From Dromiciops gliroides (Eukaryota > Chordata > Mammalia > Microbiotheria > Microbiotheriidae): DNA of 64,000 bases. Below, in pieces: positions 19,241 to 32,600 of the stretch. The stretch is taken from contig NC_057863.1 in the NCBI RefSeq assembly GCF_019393635.1, forward strand, positions 642,727,306 through 642,791,305. Direction: 5' to 3'. The position numbers and the translations under genes are program-made. Within the stretch, counting starts at the first letter, position 1. Each line of letters begins with the position of its first letter. The notes beneath the pieces were generated by a model. The model saw nothing but the letters and a program-made list of their open reading frames with translations. It ran no database searches and was not told the origin of the DNA.

Positions 19241-20195
19241 TCACCCAGCCTGATGGTCTCCAGCACAGGCTACCTGCAATAGCTCCAGCAATTTGGCCAA
19301 GAATTGGAGGACAGGCCTCTCGGGGTACCTCTCACAGGGGGGGCAGGGCCCTGAGGCGGCTCCTGCCCTGGCTCCCCACAGGTAGGGCCCCAGGGCTCTC
19401 AATGAGCGCTGCAGCCGCTTCACGGCCATCACTGCTGGTGGACCCTCCTCATGCCCAATCACGGACAGCTCCACCCCAAAGCAGTGCAGAATCTCCATAG
19501 GGCACACCTGTAGAGACCCACCATCTCCACTCTGATCTTGGCCTGGGGGACCCATCAGAGATGCCCCTAAACGCCATTCCCCATAGCCTTGGCTGAACAT
19601 ACACTGAGGGATTACATCACCCCCATCCTGAGGTGTCCCCCTCGGAGGGCCCAACATGCAGCTCCTCAGAATGTACCTCCCACAACCCCCAAACTGCTGG
19701 CTTCGGAGGCATGTCCCTCCCAAGATCCTAGAGGAAAGGGCTGAGGGGAGGGAATTGGACGCTCCTGCCTAAGGTTTCCTGGGGGCAGACAGGTTTGCCC
19801 CATGTTGAGGGCCCCTGACTTTCTCCTCCCCTCCAAATATCAAAGAGGAACCAGGGCCCCTCTTAGGGAGTAGAACAGGGCAAAGTATACTCACAGAGAG
19901 ATTGTCCGGAGTATAAAGAGTCCCATCGTTTTTATTACCCTGGCATTGGATGAGGGGGGAAAGCTGGCTATCAGAATACCCAGGTTCCTTTTCCAAAATG
20001 CCCACCCATCCCCACCACCTGTCATGCTCCCCCCCTCCCCATCCCTCTCTCCCACCAGCCTCCAGCCTGTCCACTCACTAGGACCTCCATGATAGCGACA
20101 AGTCCCTCCAGGGGCTCTGGAGGGCAGCCGGGGAGCCCCAAAGGGGGCCCCCCCAGGGGGCGAACCAACACAAAGAAGGCCCAGAAGAGCCACAT
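19241..20195 (-). CDS. IL15L: Interleukin-15-like cytokine, apparently intact
   Basis: Three exons with consensus splice sites, all phase 0: 20195-20079 (39 codons), 19939-19895 (15 codons), 19507-19241 (88 codons plus TGA), 142 aa in all. Exon 1 gives a hydrophobic leader (MWLFWAFFVLV) and part of helix A. The 45-nt exon 2 holds DGTLYTPDNLS, matching the DATLYTESD segment of IL-15. Exon 3 has C-x6-C (CPMEILHCF), VELSVI, C-x2-C-E (CPPCERYPER) and a last helix QFLAKLLELLQV. By IL-15 numbering the four cysteines (35, 42, 85, 88) and L25, Y26, E46, V49, E53, E89 and Q108 are kept, and D8 is E. One NLS sequon. The family binds IL-15R-alpha and signals through IL-2R-beta/gamma-c (family knowledge). 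It lies between SUPT5H and RPS16, convergent with neither. The 5'UTR and start are uncertain: another ATG at ~20232 opens a different frame. IL15 itself lies elsewhere in mammals. Confidence 0.85.
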
Positions 20196-20199
20196 GAGG

Positions 20200-21180
20200 G
20201 GTGGTGGGGAGGGGCAGGCCTCTCCTACCCATCTCCCTGTCCTGGGGAGCAGGGAGGCTCAGGCACCTGGAAGAGATTGATAGGAGGGCCAGGGGTTAGA
20301 GTACAGGTGGGAGGGGCAGAGTTCTGACTGTCGGCCCCAAGCCACGGAAACTCTGGGCTGTTAGTGTTTAGGTCCCCTCCAAGGTTGGCCTTAGTAAGGC
20401 AAGGGGCACCCAGCCACACACTCTCAAATCTCACACAGGATCACAGATCTAGGGCTGAAAGGGACCGGTTAGTGTATTCATCTTGGTGACACTAGTGAGG
20501 AGAGCATGGGGTCTGGAGTCAGAAGACTGGAGTTCAAATCCAGCCTCACTCCCTAACTAGGTCAGCCTGGGCAACGTTTCATTTGCCTGCCTCGGTTTCC
20601 TCCTTTCCTAGCAGTTACCTCCCAGGATGGCTGGGAGGCCCTAGTGAGATCCTATTTTACAAACCTTAGGGGCCAGTTAGCACTATCCTCCTCCTATGAC
20701 CCTTGTGTGGCCCGGTCTCTATACAGTAGGTGACTACCTCTGTCTCTTCCTGTCTGTGTCCTGTCCTTGGACTGTCTGGGCCTGGGTTGGAGTCTGCTCA
20801 CCCAGGTCTGAGGCTCCATCTTGTGGGTACCCATTTCTTTCCCCCCACCACACCCCCATCTCTCACTCACCCTCTGATCCATGCTCTGATCTCAGCACCA
20901 CCTAGGAATGACAAGTGGGAGGTTTCTGGCTGGACTTGGAGGCCCGGCCCCTCCCTGATCCGGGGCCAGCAGCCAGGGAGTAGATCATGTCAGAGGTGCC
21001 AGGCTTGCCAGGGAAGCAAATATGGTGTCATAGGTCCACGGAGTCCCGGGGACACACAGGCACACCCCCTCCCATCTTTGACCTCCCTGGGCAGAGGACT
21101 AAGCTGGGGAAACTGAGGCAACCCAGAGGAGGAGTGCCCCTCCCATACTGTAGGGGTGAGACAGTAAAAGGGATAGGAGG
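20200..21180. other. IL15L upstream region
   Basis: No further coding exon recognised. Two possible acceptors on the minus strand (CTGCTCCCCAG at ~20243-20253 and CTCTTCCAG at ~20267-20275) could begin the first coding exon. A plus-oriented MIR fragment lies at ~20490-20680 (AGTTCAAATCCAGCCTCACT). No clear promoter motif was found. Confidence 0.5.
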
Positions 21181-21199
21181 TGCTGGCAGTATTTTGTTT

Positions 21200-21770
21200 T
21201 TTTAGGGGGGTCCCCAGGGGAAGCCCCATGAGGTCTGTGGGAAGTTGAGGGAGGGAGGAAGGAGGACCGAGGGTGAGGGTCTTGAAGAGGTTTTGGGGAG
21301 AAGGGTATCTTAGGGTGGACTTGAGAAAGGGGGCCTCTAAAAGCGTTGAGAGATGAAGGAGGGGAGGCTTAAGATGGGGGGGTTGGGAGAAGGAAGGCAG
21401 TCTTGAGGGAGGGCGGGGGGGGGGCAGGTAGTAGGGATTCTTGGGAGGCGGGAGCGGAGGTGGGAGTCTGGTGGAAGAGGGACGGGTGTCTCGTGTGGCG
21501 GTGGGTAGGCTGTAGGAAGTGAGTCGGGAGGCCGAGGTCTTGACCGTAGGGATGGGGGGCTTGAGGGTGGGGAGTTGGGAGGGGCTTGGGCAGCGTTCTG
21601 TAACCTTAAACTGGAGGAGTTGGGGCGAGGGCTGGGGGGGGGTGGGCTGTAAGGAAATCTTGAGCGATGGGGGTTGGGGAGGGGGAAGGGAGTCTTGAGG
21701 GAGGGGGCTTTGGGGAGAGGGAGTCTGTAGGGGAGGAATTAGGGAAAGATAGGAAAGGGTAAAGGCGGGG
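21200..21770. repeat. G-rich degenerate minisatellite upstream of RPS16
   Basis: Irregular units around TCTTGAGGGAGGGGG with many G3-G9 runs (for example 21377-21383 and 21414-21424). The minus strand is C-rich and stop-poor, giving a spurious Pro/Ser/Leu-rich open frame (21778-20990) that I do not accept as a gene. Confidence 0.75.
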
Positions 21771-21899
21771 TCAGGCAATCACTATACAAACGAAGAGAAG
21801 AGCCAGCCAATGAGGATCGCCGTCTTTTCGCCGCTAGGCCATTAGCCCTTCCTCTTTCAACAACGCCAGGCCCCGCCCCTGCCGTAAAGCGCCTCCGCT

Positions 21900-22117
21900 G
21901 CACCTCCCAGGCCCTGCCCTCTTTCTCTGGTGAGCGTCTTTCCCCGGCGTCTGCGCCTGCGCAAACCCTGGAAAACAGCCCGCGCCTCCTCGACCGCCCC
22001 TTTCGTGCCTCGGCGCCGCGCGGGTGAGGAGCTCCCATCTCCTGCTTCTGTCGCCGCCGCCGCCGCCACCTCCGCCGCCGCCAACCCCGCTCAGAGTCTG
22101 TGCCACCCACCAACAGC
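21900..22117 (+). promoter_or_regulatory. RPS16: RPS16 CpG promoter and 5'UTR
   Basis: CpG-dense, with an NRF1-like site (TGCGCCTGCGCAA, ~21952-21964). CCCCTTTCGTGCC at ~21997 is a candidate 5'-TOP start, expected for a ribosomal-protein mRNA and giving a 5'UTR of ~120 nt. A GCC-repeat stretch follows at 22050-22083. The exact start site is inferred. Confidence 0.6.
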
Positions 22118-25642
<3,525 letters not shown>

Positions 25643-25672
25643 GGCAACTGCTAGGATTGTGGGTCTTTTTGC

Positions 25673-25678
25673 AATAAA
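25673..25678 (+). terminator. RPS16: RPS16 polyadenylation signal AATAAA
   Basis: Canonical hexamer 31 nt after the TGA, with a T-rich stretch before it; a very short 3'UTR, usual for ribosomal-protein mRNAs. Confidence 0.95.
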
Positions 25679-26479
25679 TTGGGTATACGACCTTTTAAGC
25701 AGCTCTGGTTGGTCTTGAATGTGGACGGGACCTTTCTCTTCTGAGAGGAAGGTATCAGGGATGGGCCCCGCATCTCAGACCTTCCTCATGTTGAGTCACC
25801 GGTCTGTTTTGTTTTCCCCAGCCACCCCCCAATCCAGCTCAGACAGTCACCTTTCTGAAAGTGGGTTTGAGCCCTATGCCTTAACAGCAAAGGGACACAC
25901 CCCGGTCCTTGCCCTCAGGAAGCCAGATAGCCCTGAACAAGCAATTTCCTCTTGCTATTTCTGGTGATCCATGTCCTTTGAATCTCTCCCAGTGAGTTAG
26001 GGACATGGGGAAGGATTAGGCAATGGAGATGGGAAGTGAAGCATAAATTAGACAACTGTTTAACAGGATGGAATGAGCCTTCTGGGTACTAAATAACACA
26101 TCCAGGAAGACCCTGAAAATCGGTCAGCAATGCAGGTTTGGCCACATAGGGACCGTTATGGGGAAAGTCACGGCCCCTAACTTAGGGAAAATGTGCAGAG
26201 TATACTGGGGACAGGGTTAGGATCCTCCAGAAAAGATCAGAATGCGGACACTGGCGAAAGGGAAGAGAGACAGGTGACTTTGACACAAGGAGGATGAGGA
26301 CGGATGCTGGTGGAATGTTGTTGAACTTGAGGTGATTAAGCAGATTTCACAGCTGGGTCCTATGTGACCTGCTGGAGAGTTTGTCTGCCTTCCACATGGG
26401 ACAGGTATAGGAAAAAGGAAGGGGGAGCTCTCCTGGGAGCTATGCTGTGGGTCTGGCACTGGTTAACAAGTCACCTCAC

Positions 26480-26624
26480 AGGGCAGCTAGGTGGCACAGT
26501 GGATAGAGCACCGGCCCTGGAGTCAGGAGGACCTGAGTTCAAATCCGGCCTCTGACACTTAACACTTACTAGCTGTGTGACCCTGGGCAAGTCACTTAAC
26601 CCCAACTGCCTCACTAAAAACAAA
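26480..26624 (+). repeat. Marsupial tRNA-SINE
   Basis: Full plus-oriented copy with the 15-bp duplication AACAAGTCACCTCAC at 26465-26479 and 26625-26639. Close to the consensus formed by the other copies here, so probably young. Confidence 0.95.
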
Positions 26625-28149
26625 AACAAGTCACCTCACTTTAATAAAGCTGAAAAATCTGGGGGGAGGGATTGTTTATCCTAGGGAAACCCTGAAGGTT
26701 TTTTTGGCAAGGAGGGGAGGGGGAGGCTACTTTAGGGACAGCCATTTGGACAATTCCCAGTTGGAGTGGAGGAAAGAGGGGTGTGTTCTATCAGCCTTAG
26801 TACAAAGGGACTTGGGCTAAGAGTCTGGCGTTATGGGCAAGAGGAAGGTGGAGCTGTTAGGTGTCCAACGCCTTCCTCTTGACAACTGCCTCTGCTCTGG
26901 ACCTTGGAGAAGCAGTATGGCATCTTTAGGCCTCCCAACTCCAAATCTAGGGTGCTGCAGACTGGGGGGAGAACTTAACAAATCCCATGAGCTTGGAAAT
27001 GCCTCTTTTGGTCCCATAACCACTACTGGATTTAGGCTGTTTCAAAAAAGTTGTTACTTGACCAACTAAAAGGGTTGATTGAATAAGGGACAGGAGCCAA
27101 GTGGCAGAGGGGAAAATGCTGGATGTGGGCCCCTTTCCCACCCACAGATGAGAGGCTCTCTGGTCCAAACCTGGAGGACCCAGGCGCCCAGTAGGTTAAG
27201 TGACTTGTCTAAGGTCACCCGGGTAACTGTTAGTATGGAATGAAACCCAGTCCTAATTCCAGAGGAAGTTTGTCAACCGCTGCCCCTGTTTTCTCACCTG
27301 CCACATCTCTAGTTAATAAGGTGGAAAATAGAGCCATCTCAGCCTCTGAGCAGGTTCCGTAGTGGGGAGTGTCTAGGACTTGTCAGTTGGGACTCTGCCT
27401 CAGGGTATTCCCAGAGGTGCCAGGTTCCCCCAGCTGGATACCTGGACCGTTCCCACGGAGGGATGTGGCTTGCCTCATCCCTCACTAGCAACAGCTGGGA
27501 TGCATCTGGCTGAATGACTGCCTGCATACCCCACCCCCTTTCCCCTAGGGGGAGGGGGAAGATGTAAAACAGAATTCTCCCCCCCTTCCTACTTGCCTTT
27601 GTTGGAGGGGGAGTGGAATGTTGGGAATGCTTGCTGACTGGGAGCGTTGGCTGGGAATTTTCCTTCCTTCCCTTGGATGGCATCCTGGAAAGCTGTGGGC
27701 GGGAGAAGCTGGGCCTGGGAATAGTCCCTTATACGGTCGGTCCTTATCCCAAACCTTCCCCTCCCCCTGGCTGAAGAGGGCCTGTTAGCAGCCATGGGGA
27801 AGAACAGGGTCCATCACCCCTAGGCTTCAGCCCCCACCTACAAAGCACCACGTGGTTGGGAAGCTTCTTAAGAGAGGATCTAATCCAGCCTCTGGACTGG
27901 ACGGAAAGAACCAAGAAGGATGGGGCAGTCCATGGGGACCCTGCAGGGGGAGGACCCCCAGCTCCCAGGGTGAGAAGACCCGCTCAGGACATCCTGCTCT
28001 GGGCCAGACTCCCACTGCTCAGCTAACTTGACTTAGACCCACAAGGAAGGGACCCCAGCAAAGTGATCTGTTTGGAGGAAGCCTCCAGGAAACTGAGCAG
28101 TCCACCACGTCCAGGCCTGGGAAGCTGGGGGACAGGCCCTGAAGGGAGC

Positions 28150-28427
28150 TGTTGTTTGTCCTTCGTTCTCCAAGAGGACCGTGACGTCAGAGGTGACATC
28201 ATGACTCACAGCAAGAGAGGGCTGAGCAAGGTCACCAACCTCTCCTCCAGAGCCATCTAGGTCCAGTGGCAAGAAATAGATCAGAACAACTGGAGATGGC
28301 CCCAGATGTTTGAGGCAATCAGAGTTAAGTGACTTGCCCAGGGTCACGCAGCTAATTCATATTTGAACTCAGGTCCTCCTGACTCCAGGACCAGTGCTCT
28401 CTCTGTACCACACCACCTAGCTACCCC
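28150..28427 (-). repeat. Composite SINE: tRNA head plus RTE-like tail
   Basis: Second copy of the 15355-15658 family: TTGTTTGTCCTTCGTTCTCC at left, AACTGGAGATGGCCCCAGAT in the middle, SINE head ending CACCTAGCTACCCC at right. Confidence 0.8.
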
Positions 28428-28715
28428 TTCAGATGCTCTAGACAGCCAGGTGGTGTGCCTTTGTTTCTCCCTTCATCCATACAAAAGCCCAGTGAAGTAG
28501 CTACTAGTAGGATGCCTGTTTTACACATAAGGAAGCTGGCAAGTTAAGTGATTTGCCCAGGGGTCACATGTCTATTAGCATCAGAGGCACCAGTTGAACT
28601 TGAGCCTTAATCTGGAAGGAAAGGAAGGGGACCACTCACTGGCCACTTGAGGGGTGCATTCTGCAATGGAAGAGAAAATATAAGGTCTCCATGTGCTCCA
28701 GAGGACAGGTTAATT

Positions 28716-28806
28716 TGGGGGCGGGGCAATGAGGGTTAAGTGACTTGCCCAGGGTCACATAGCTAGTAAGTGTCAAGTTTTCACTGCACCACCTAGCTGC
28801 CCCCCA
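28716..28806 (-). repeat. Internally deleted marsupial SINE
   Basis: Head and tail are present but ~50 bp of the middle is missing. Flanked by AGGACAGGTTAAT (~28702 and ~28807), so the deletion is internal, or the RNA was already shortened when it inserted. Confidence 0.85.
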
Positions 28807-29118
28807 GGAGGACAGGTTAATTAATCCTGCAGTGAGGAGTGTGAGGTTGCACTCTGGGGTACCTTTCAGCGCTGAGGCTCCTCATTAATCTATTCTAAGC
28901 CCCTTCTTGGTCTGGTGCCCATACTCAACATTCCTCTTGCTCCTGAGATTGGCATGGCTCATACTCAGTGAGCCCGGCTTCAAACGCACAAGTCCCCTGA
29001 TTTTTGTCCAACTTTCCCCACTACACCAAGGTTTCTGGCTTTCCGAGTCTCATCCCAAAAGCACCCCCTCCCCCGCCCCATCATATCCAGTCACTAAGAA
29101 TGAAAGAGCTTAAATCCA

Positions 29119-29124
29119 TTTATT
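29119..29124 (-). terminator. PLEKHG2: Candidate PLEKHG2 polyadenylation signal
   Basis: AATAAA on the minus strand, ~545 nt after the stop. A second AATAAA at 29608-29603 lies only ~62 nt after the stop and could give a short 3'UTR. Confidence 0.65.
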
Positions 29125-29669
29125 GGGGGGTAGGAGGCTTGGTCCTCTCAAAACAAAGACTTGGTATTTCTGGGAAGGAAGTGAGGGGCTGAGGTCAGTG
29201 CTAGGATAAAGAGGGGGGCTTGGGGGCTAGGAAACACTCCCCTAAAAGGATAGGTGGAATACGGGGTATTTCCTTAGCCAGATCCCCAAGCTCCAAGCCC
29301 TTCAAAGAAAATTCCCTTCCTGCAAAGTGTTGGGGGGAGGGGCAGTGGGGGGGTGGCAATATTTATATGGACTGTACAACTGAAAATCCCCCCCCACCAA
29401 GGAATGTGCAAACAAAGAAAATAACATTAATTATTAATAACATTAAAGGCAGCCCCCTGTGGGTTTTCAAAGCACTTAATGGGTCTAACAGACCTCTCTG
29501 TATGGGACAGTGGGGGAGTGTATGGGAAAACTGAGGCACGACTAGCTCCAAAGTAGGACCCAAATGTCTTTTCTTCTCAGGGCCTTAAATATCTTCAAGT
29601 CTTTTATTCTGGGAGACCTGGGCACGGCTCCACTCCCACCCTTGTCTCTGGAGCACACCTACATTCAGC

Positions 29670-32600
29670 TCACGTTCTAGGAGAGGCCTCAGCAGGCCCC
29701 TGAACCCGGCGCTGCCCTGGGAGATCCAGGGAGGCCAGCAGAGGGGCATGATTCAGGCGGACCTGGGCCTTAGCTGGACCCAGTCGCCCTCCACCCCCTA
29801 CTCGGATACTGACTGTGGTAGAGTAGCTGGGCCGAGGCGTCGGTGGTGGTGATGGGGCTCGGGACGAGGGAGCCGAGGCCCAGGGACCCCTAGTTGGGGA
29901 GGGCCTCCAGGCCAGGGGAGCCTCCCCTTCTAGGACCCCTGCCCCTCTCCTTGCCAGACTCTGACTGATGCAAGAAGCAGCCAGGTACCTGGATAGGGCA
30001 GCTGCACTTGACCCTAAAAGCTGCCGTCCCTGAGGAGGTAGACTTGGGGTCGGAGCTGGGGCAGGGGGCAGGGCTGGGACTGGGGATGGGACAGGGGGCA
30101 GGGCAGGGACTGGGGATGGGACAGGGGGCAGAGCTGGGGTTGGGGCAGGGGGCAGGGCTGGGGCTGGGGCAGGGGGCAGAGCTGGGGCTAGGGCTGGGGT
30201 GGGGGGCAAGGCTTCTGGGGCAGGCTGAACAACCTCTGGAACAGGGAAGTTCAGGTTCAAGGCTTCCTCCCTGGGGACTTCAATGTCTAGGAGTCCACCA
30301 GCCTCAGTGGGGCAATGCCTCCCCACAGGTGGAGGCTCAGACCTTGGGGTGACCAATGGAACGGTGGCATGGGATCGCATTGCAGGGACCAGAGCCACAG
30401 AAGAGTGAGCACAAGCCATTGGGAAGCTCGCCTCCCGGACTAACACGTGGCCAAAAGCAGGGAGGGGCCCTAGAGGGAGAGAGACAGAGGAGCAGTCACC
30501 TTTCTCCCCTTTCCTCCAGCTGTCTTCCCCCCACTGCAGACCTTTGCCTCCCCTCCCAGCCAATGTTTCTGATCCCTTGGCTCTGGAAGACTTACCAGGC
30601 TGAACTTCTTCCTCCTCCTTTGGGGGAACCAGGAGTTGGTGGGAATGCACCAGGCCCCGGGTTCTCCTCCGAGACCCCACCACCGTCACCTGGTTCCCTG
30701 CCCGCTGGAGTCTCTCAATTCGGTCAGTGTACATACGTGCCAACTCCCGGACGCGTGTGGCCACCCTCTCTGAACCAGCAGTCCCACTGGGGCCATCTCC
30801 ATTCCTGCTCCCATCCCTGCCAACAAGGAGCTGGGACAGGGAACCCACTCTGCAATTTCCCCTGAAATCTGAGTCTTCCAGGATGAGCAGGGGTTCAAGA
30901 ATGCTGCCCTGGGAGCCCCTTCCCTCCAAGGAGCCTTGTTCCATGGCCCGCCAGGCCCTCCGGATCTCTGAGCAGGAGTAGAACTCTGGGGCCTCGAGAT
31001 CAGCAGTCTTGTTGGGAGAAGTGGGAGACAGCCCCCCTTCTTCTCTGTCCTCCTCCTCCTCCTCCTCCTCCTCCTCCTCCTCCTCCTCTTCCTCTTCTTC
31101 CTCCGTCCAAGATGACCTGCTCTCCTGTCTGGGCTCAGCTCCATCATCCGTCTTTTCGGATGGGACGGCCTCAGCCGACGTCGCAGCGTCGGAGTCCTCA
31201 TCCCTCATCCCTGATCCTTGGGGGCAGGGCTCCCCTTGTCCTGAGGAGTGCTCAGAAATTCTGGGACTCTCCTCACAACTGGGGATTTGGGGAATGTCTG
31301 GAAGCCTGGGAATGACAACAATTGCTGCAGCGCCTGGAATTTCAGAAATGCTGGCCGTTTCGGTGCTGTCCAGCCCCTCCAGGACATGGAGTGGGGATGG
31401 CCCTCTGTCTTCCAGCTGTTTGTCTTCCTCCTCTTCAGAGGACTCTCTGCTTAAGGGCACTGGGGTCTCCTGGCCAACACTCACAGTCTGATTTGGAGAC
31501 TCGGCCTCCCCCTGGAATTCAGGGGCTTCATCAGCTTCCAGGGGAGAAAGCTGGAGGAGAGGGCAAAGGTTAGGGCTGGACACCTGCTCTTAGATGGAAC
31601 GGGGCCTGAATAGGACTCGATCATCTGTCACCCCAGACCAGCTCCCGTCAAGGACCCAGGGGCTGCCACTGGCTCACCCCTGGTTCCTGCAGACCTCTCT
31701 GCGTCAGCAGCTCCATGATCTCCTCAGTGATGGAGAGGCCTGGGGGGCCCAGGTTAGGGGGAGTCGGCTCCTCCAGGTCTTCAGGGGTTCCCGAGGCCAG
31801 GACAGGGGCCAGCTCCGGGGCCTTGCAGAGGGACTCTGACATCGGGAACAGCTCTCCCTCACTGCCGGCATGCTACCAAGGGGAAACAGTGAGACCGCCA
31901 GGCCATAGACAGTGCGGCCCAGCGTCCGGCCCCCACCCCCTCCCAGAGCCGGGGGCTTGCCCAACCTCCACCCCCTCAGAGCCAGGCCTCTACATCCCTG
32001 GTAGAGATGGTGTTTCTTACCTTGAGCCTAGATCCAGCTGGACCAGAGTAAATGATGAGGAGAGAGCAAAGGAGATTAGGAAGTCACTTAATTTCTGCTT
32101 GTAGGTTCCCATACCTCCTACCAACACACACACACACACACAGACACATACACACCATCTAGAAACAGTGAAGGACAAGAGCCCGACAGAGCCACACACA
32201 CACACACACAGCCCCAGAGGGAGCCAGGGGGACACTGACCAATCTTCGGAAACATGATGTGAGATTCCTTTGCTGGCTCTGTGGGGGAAGGTGGGGCAAG
32301 ATAAGTGACTTGGGGGGGGGGGCTGGCTAGCTGCTCCCCCCATAATCCCCAAGCCACCTCCCAAGCCCGATTGTCTGGGCCCTTCACTTACCAGACTGCC
32401 TTCGGCCTCTTCGACCAGGGGAGGCGCCTATAGGGCTGTTCAGAGATGGGGAGGGGTCTGTAGAGAAGAAAAAGCTGCTCATACCGATCTTACCACCCCC
32501 ATTCACTCTGGTTCTAGCTGGGGAATAGGCCCATTGGGTCCCCAAGGGATTGGAGGGGGGTAGAGCCTTGGGTCCAGGGGTGAATGGGCTAGGGCTGAAC

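Larger units (their letters stand above)
25700..29100. other. Intergenic gap, RPS16 to PLEKHG2 3' end
   Basis: No gene recognised on either strand. Holds a SINE (26480-26624), MIR fragments (~27190-27255, 28480-28620), a composite SINE (28150-28427) and an internally deleted SINE (28716-28806). The rest looks unique and moderately GC-rich. Confidence 0.75.

Noticed and set aside
20990-21778. 262-codon Pro/Ser/Leu-rich open frame on the minus strand
   Set aside because: It lies in a G-rich minisatellite whose complement is C-rich and stop-poor; no domain, splice context or coding bias.
27589-27795. 68-codon minus-strand frame starting MAANRPSSARGRGRF
   Set aside because: Short, no family recognised, no splice or promoter context.
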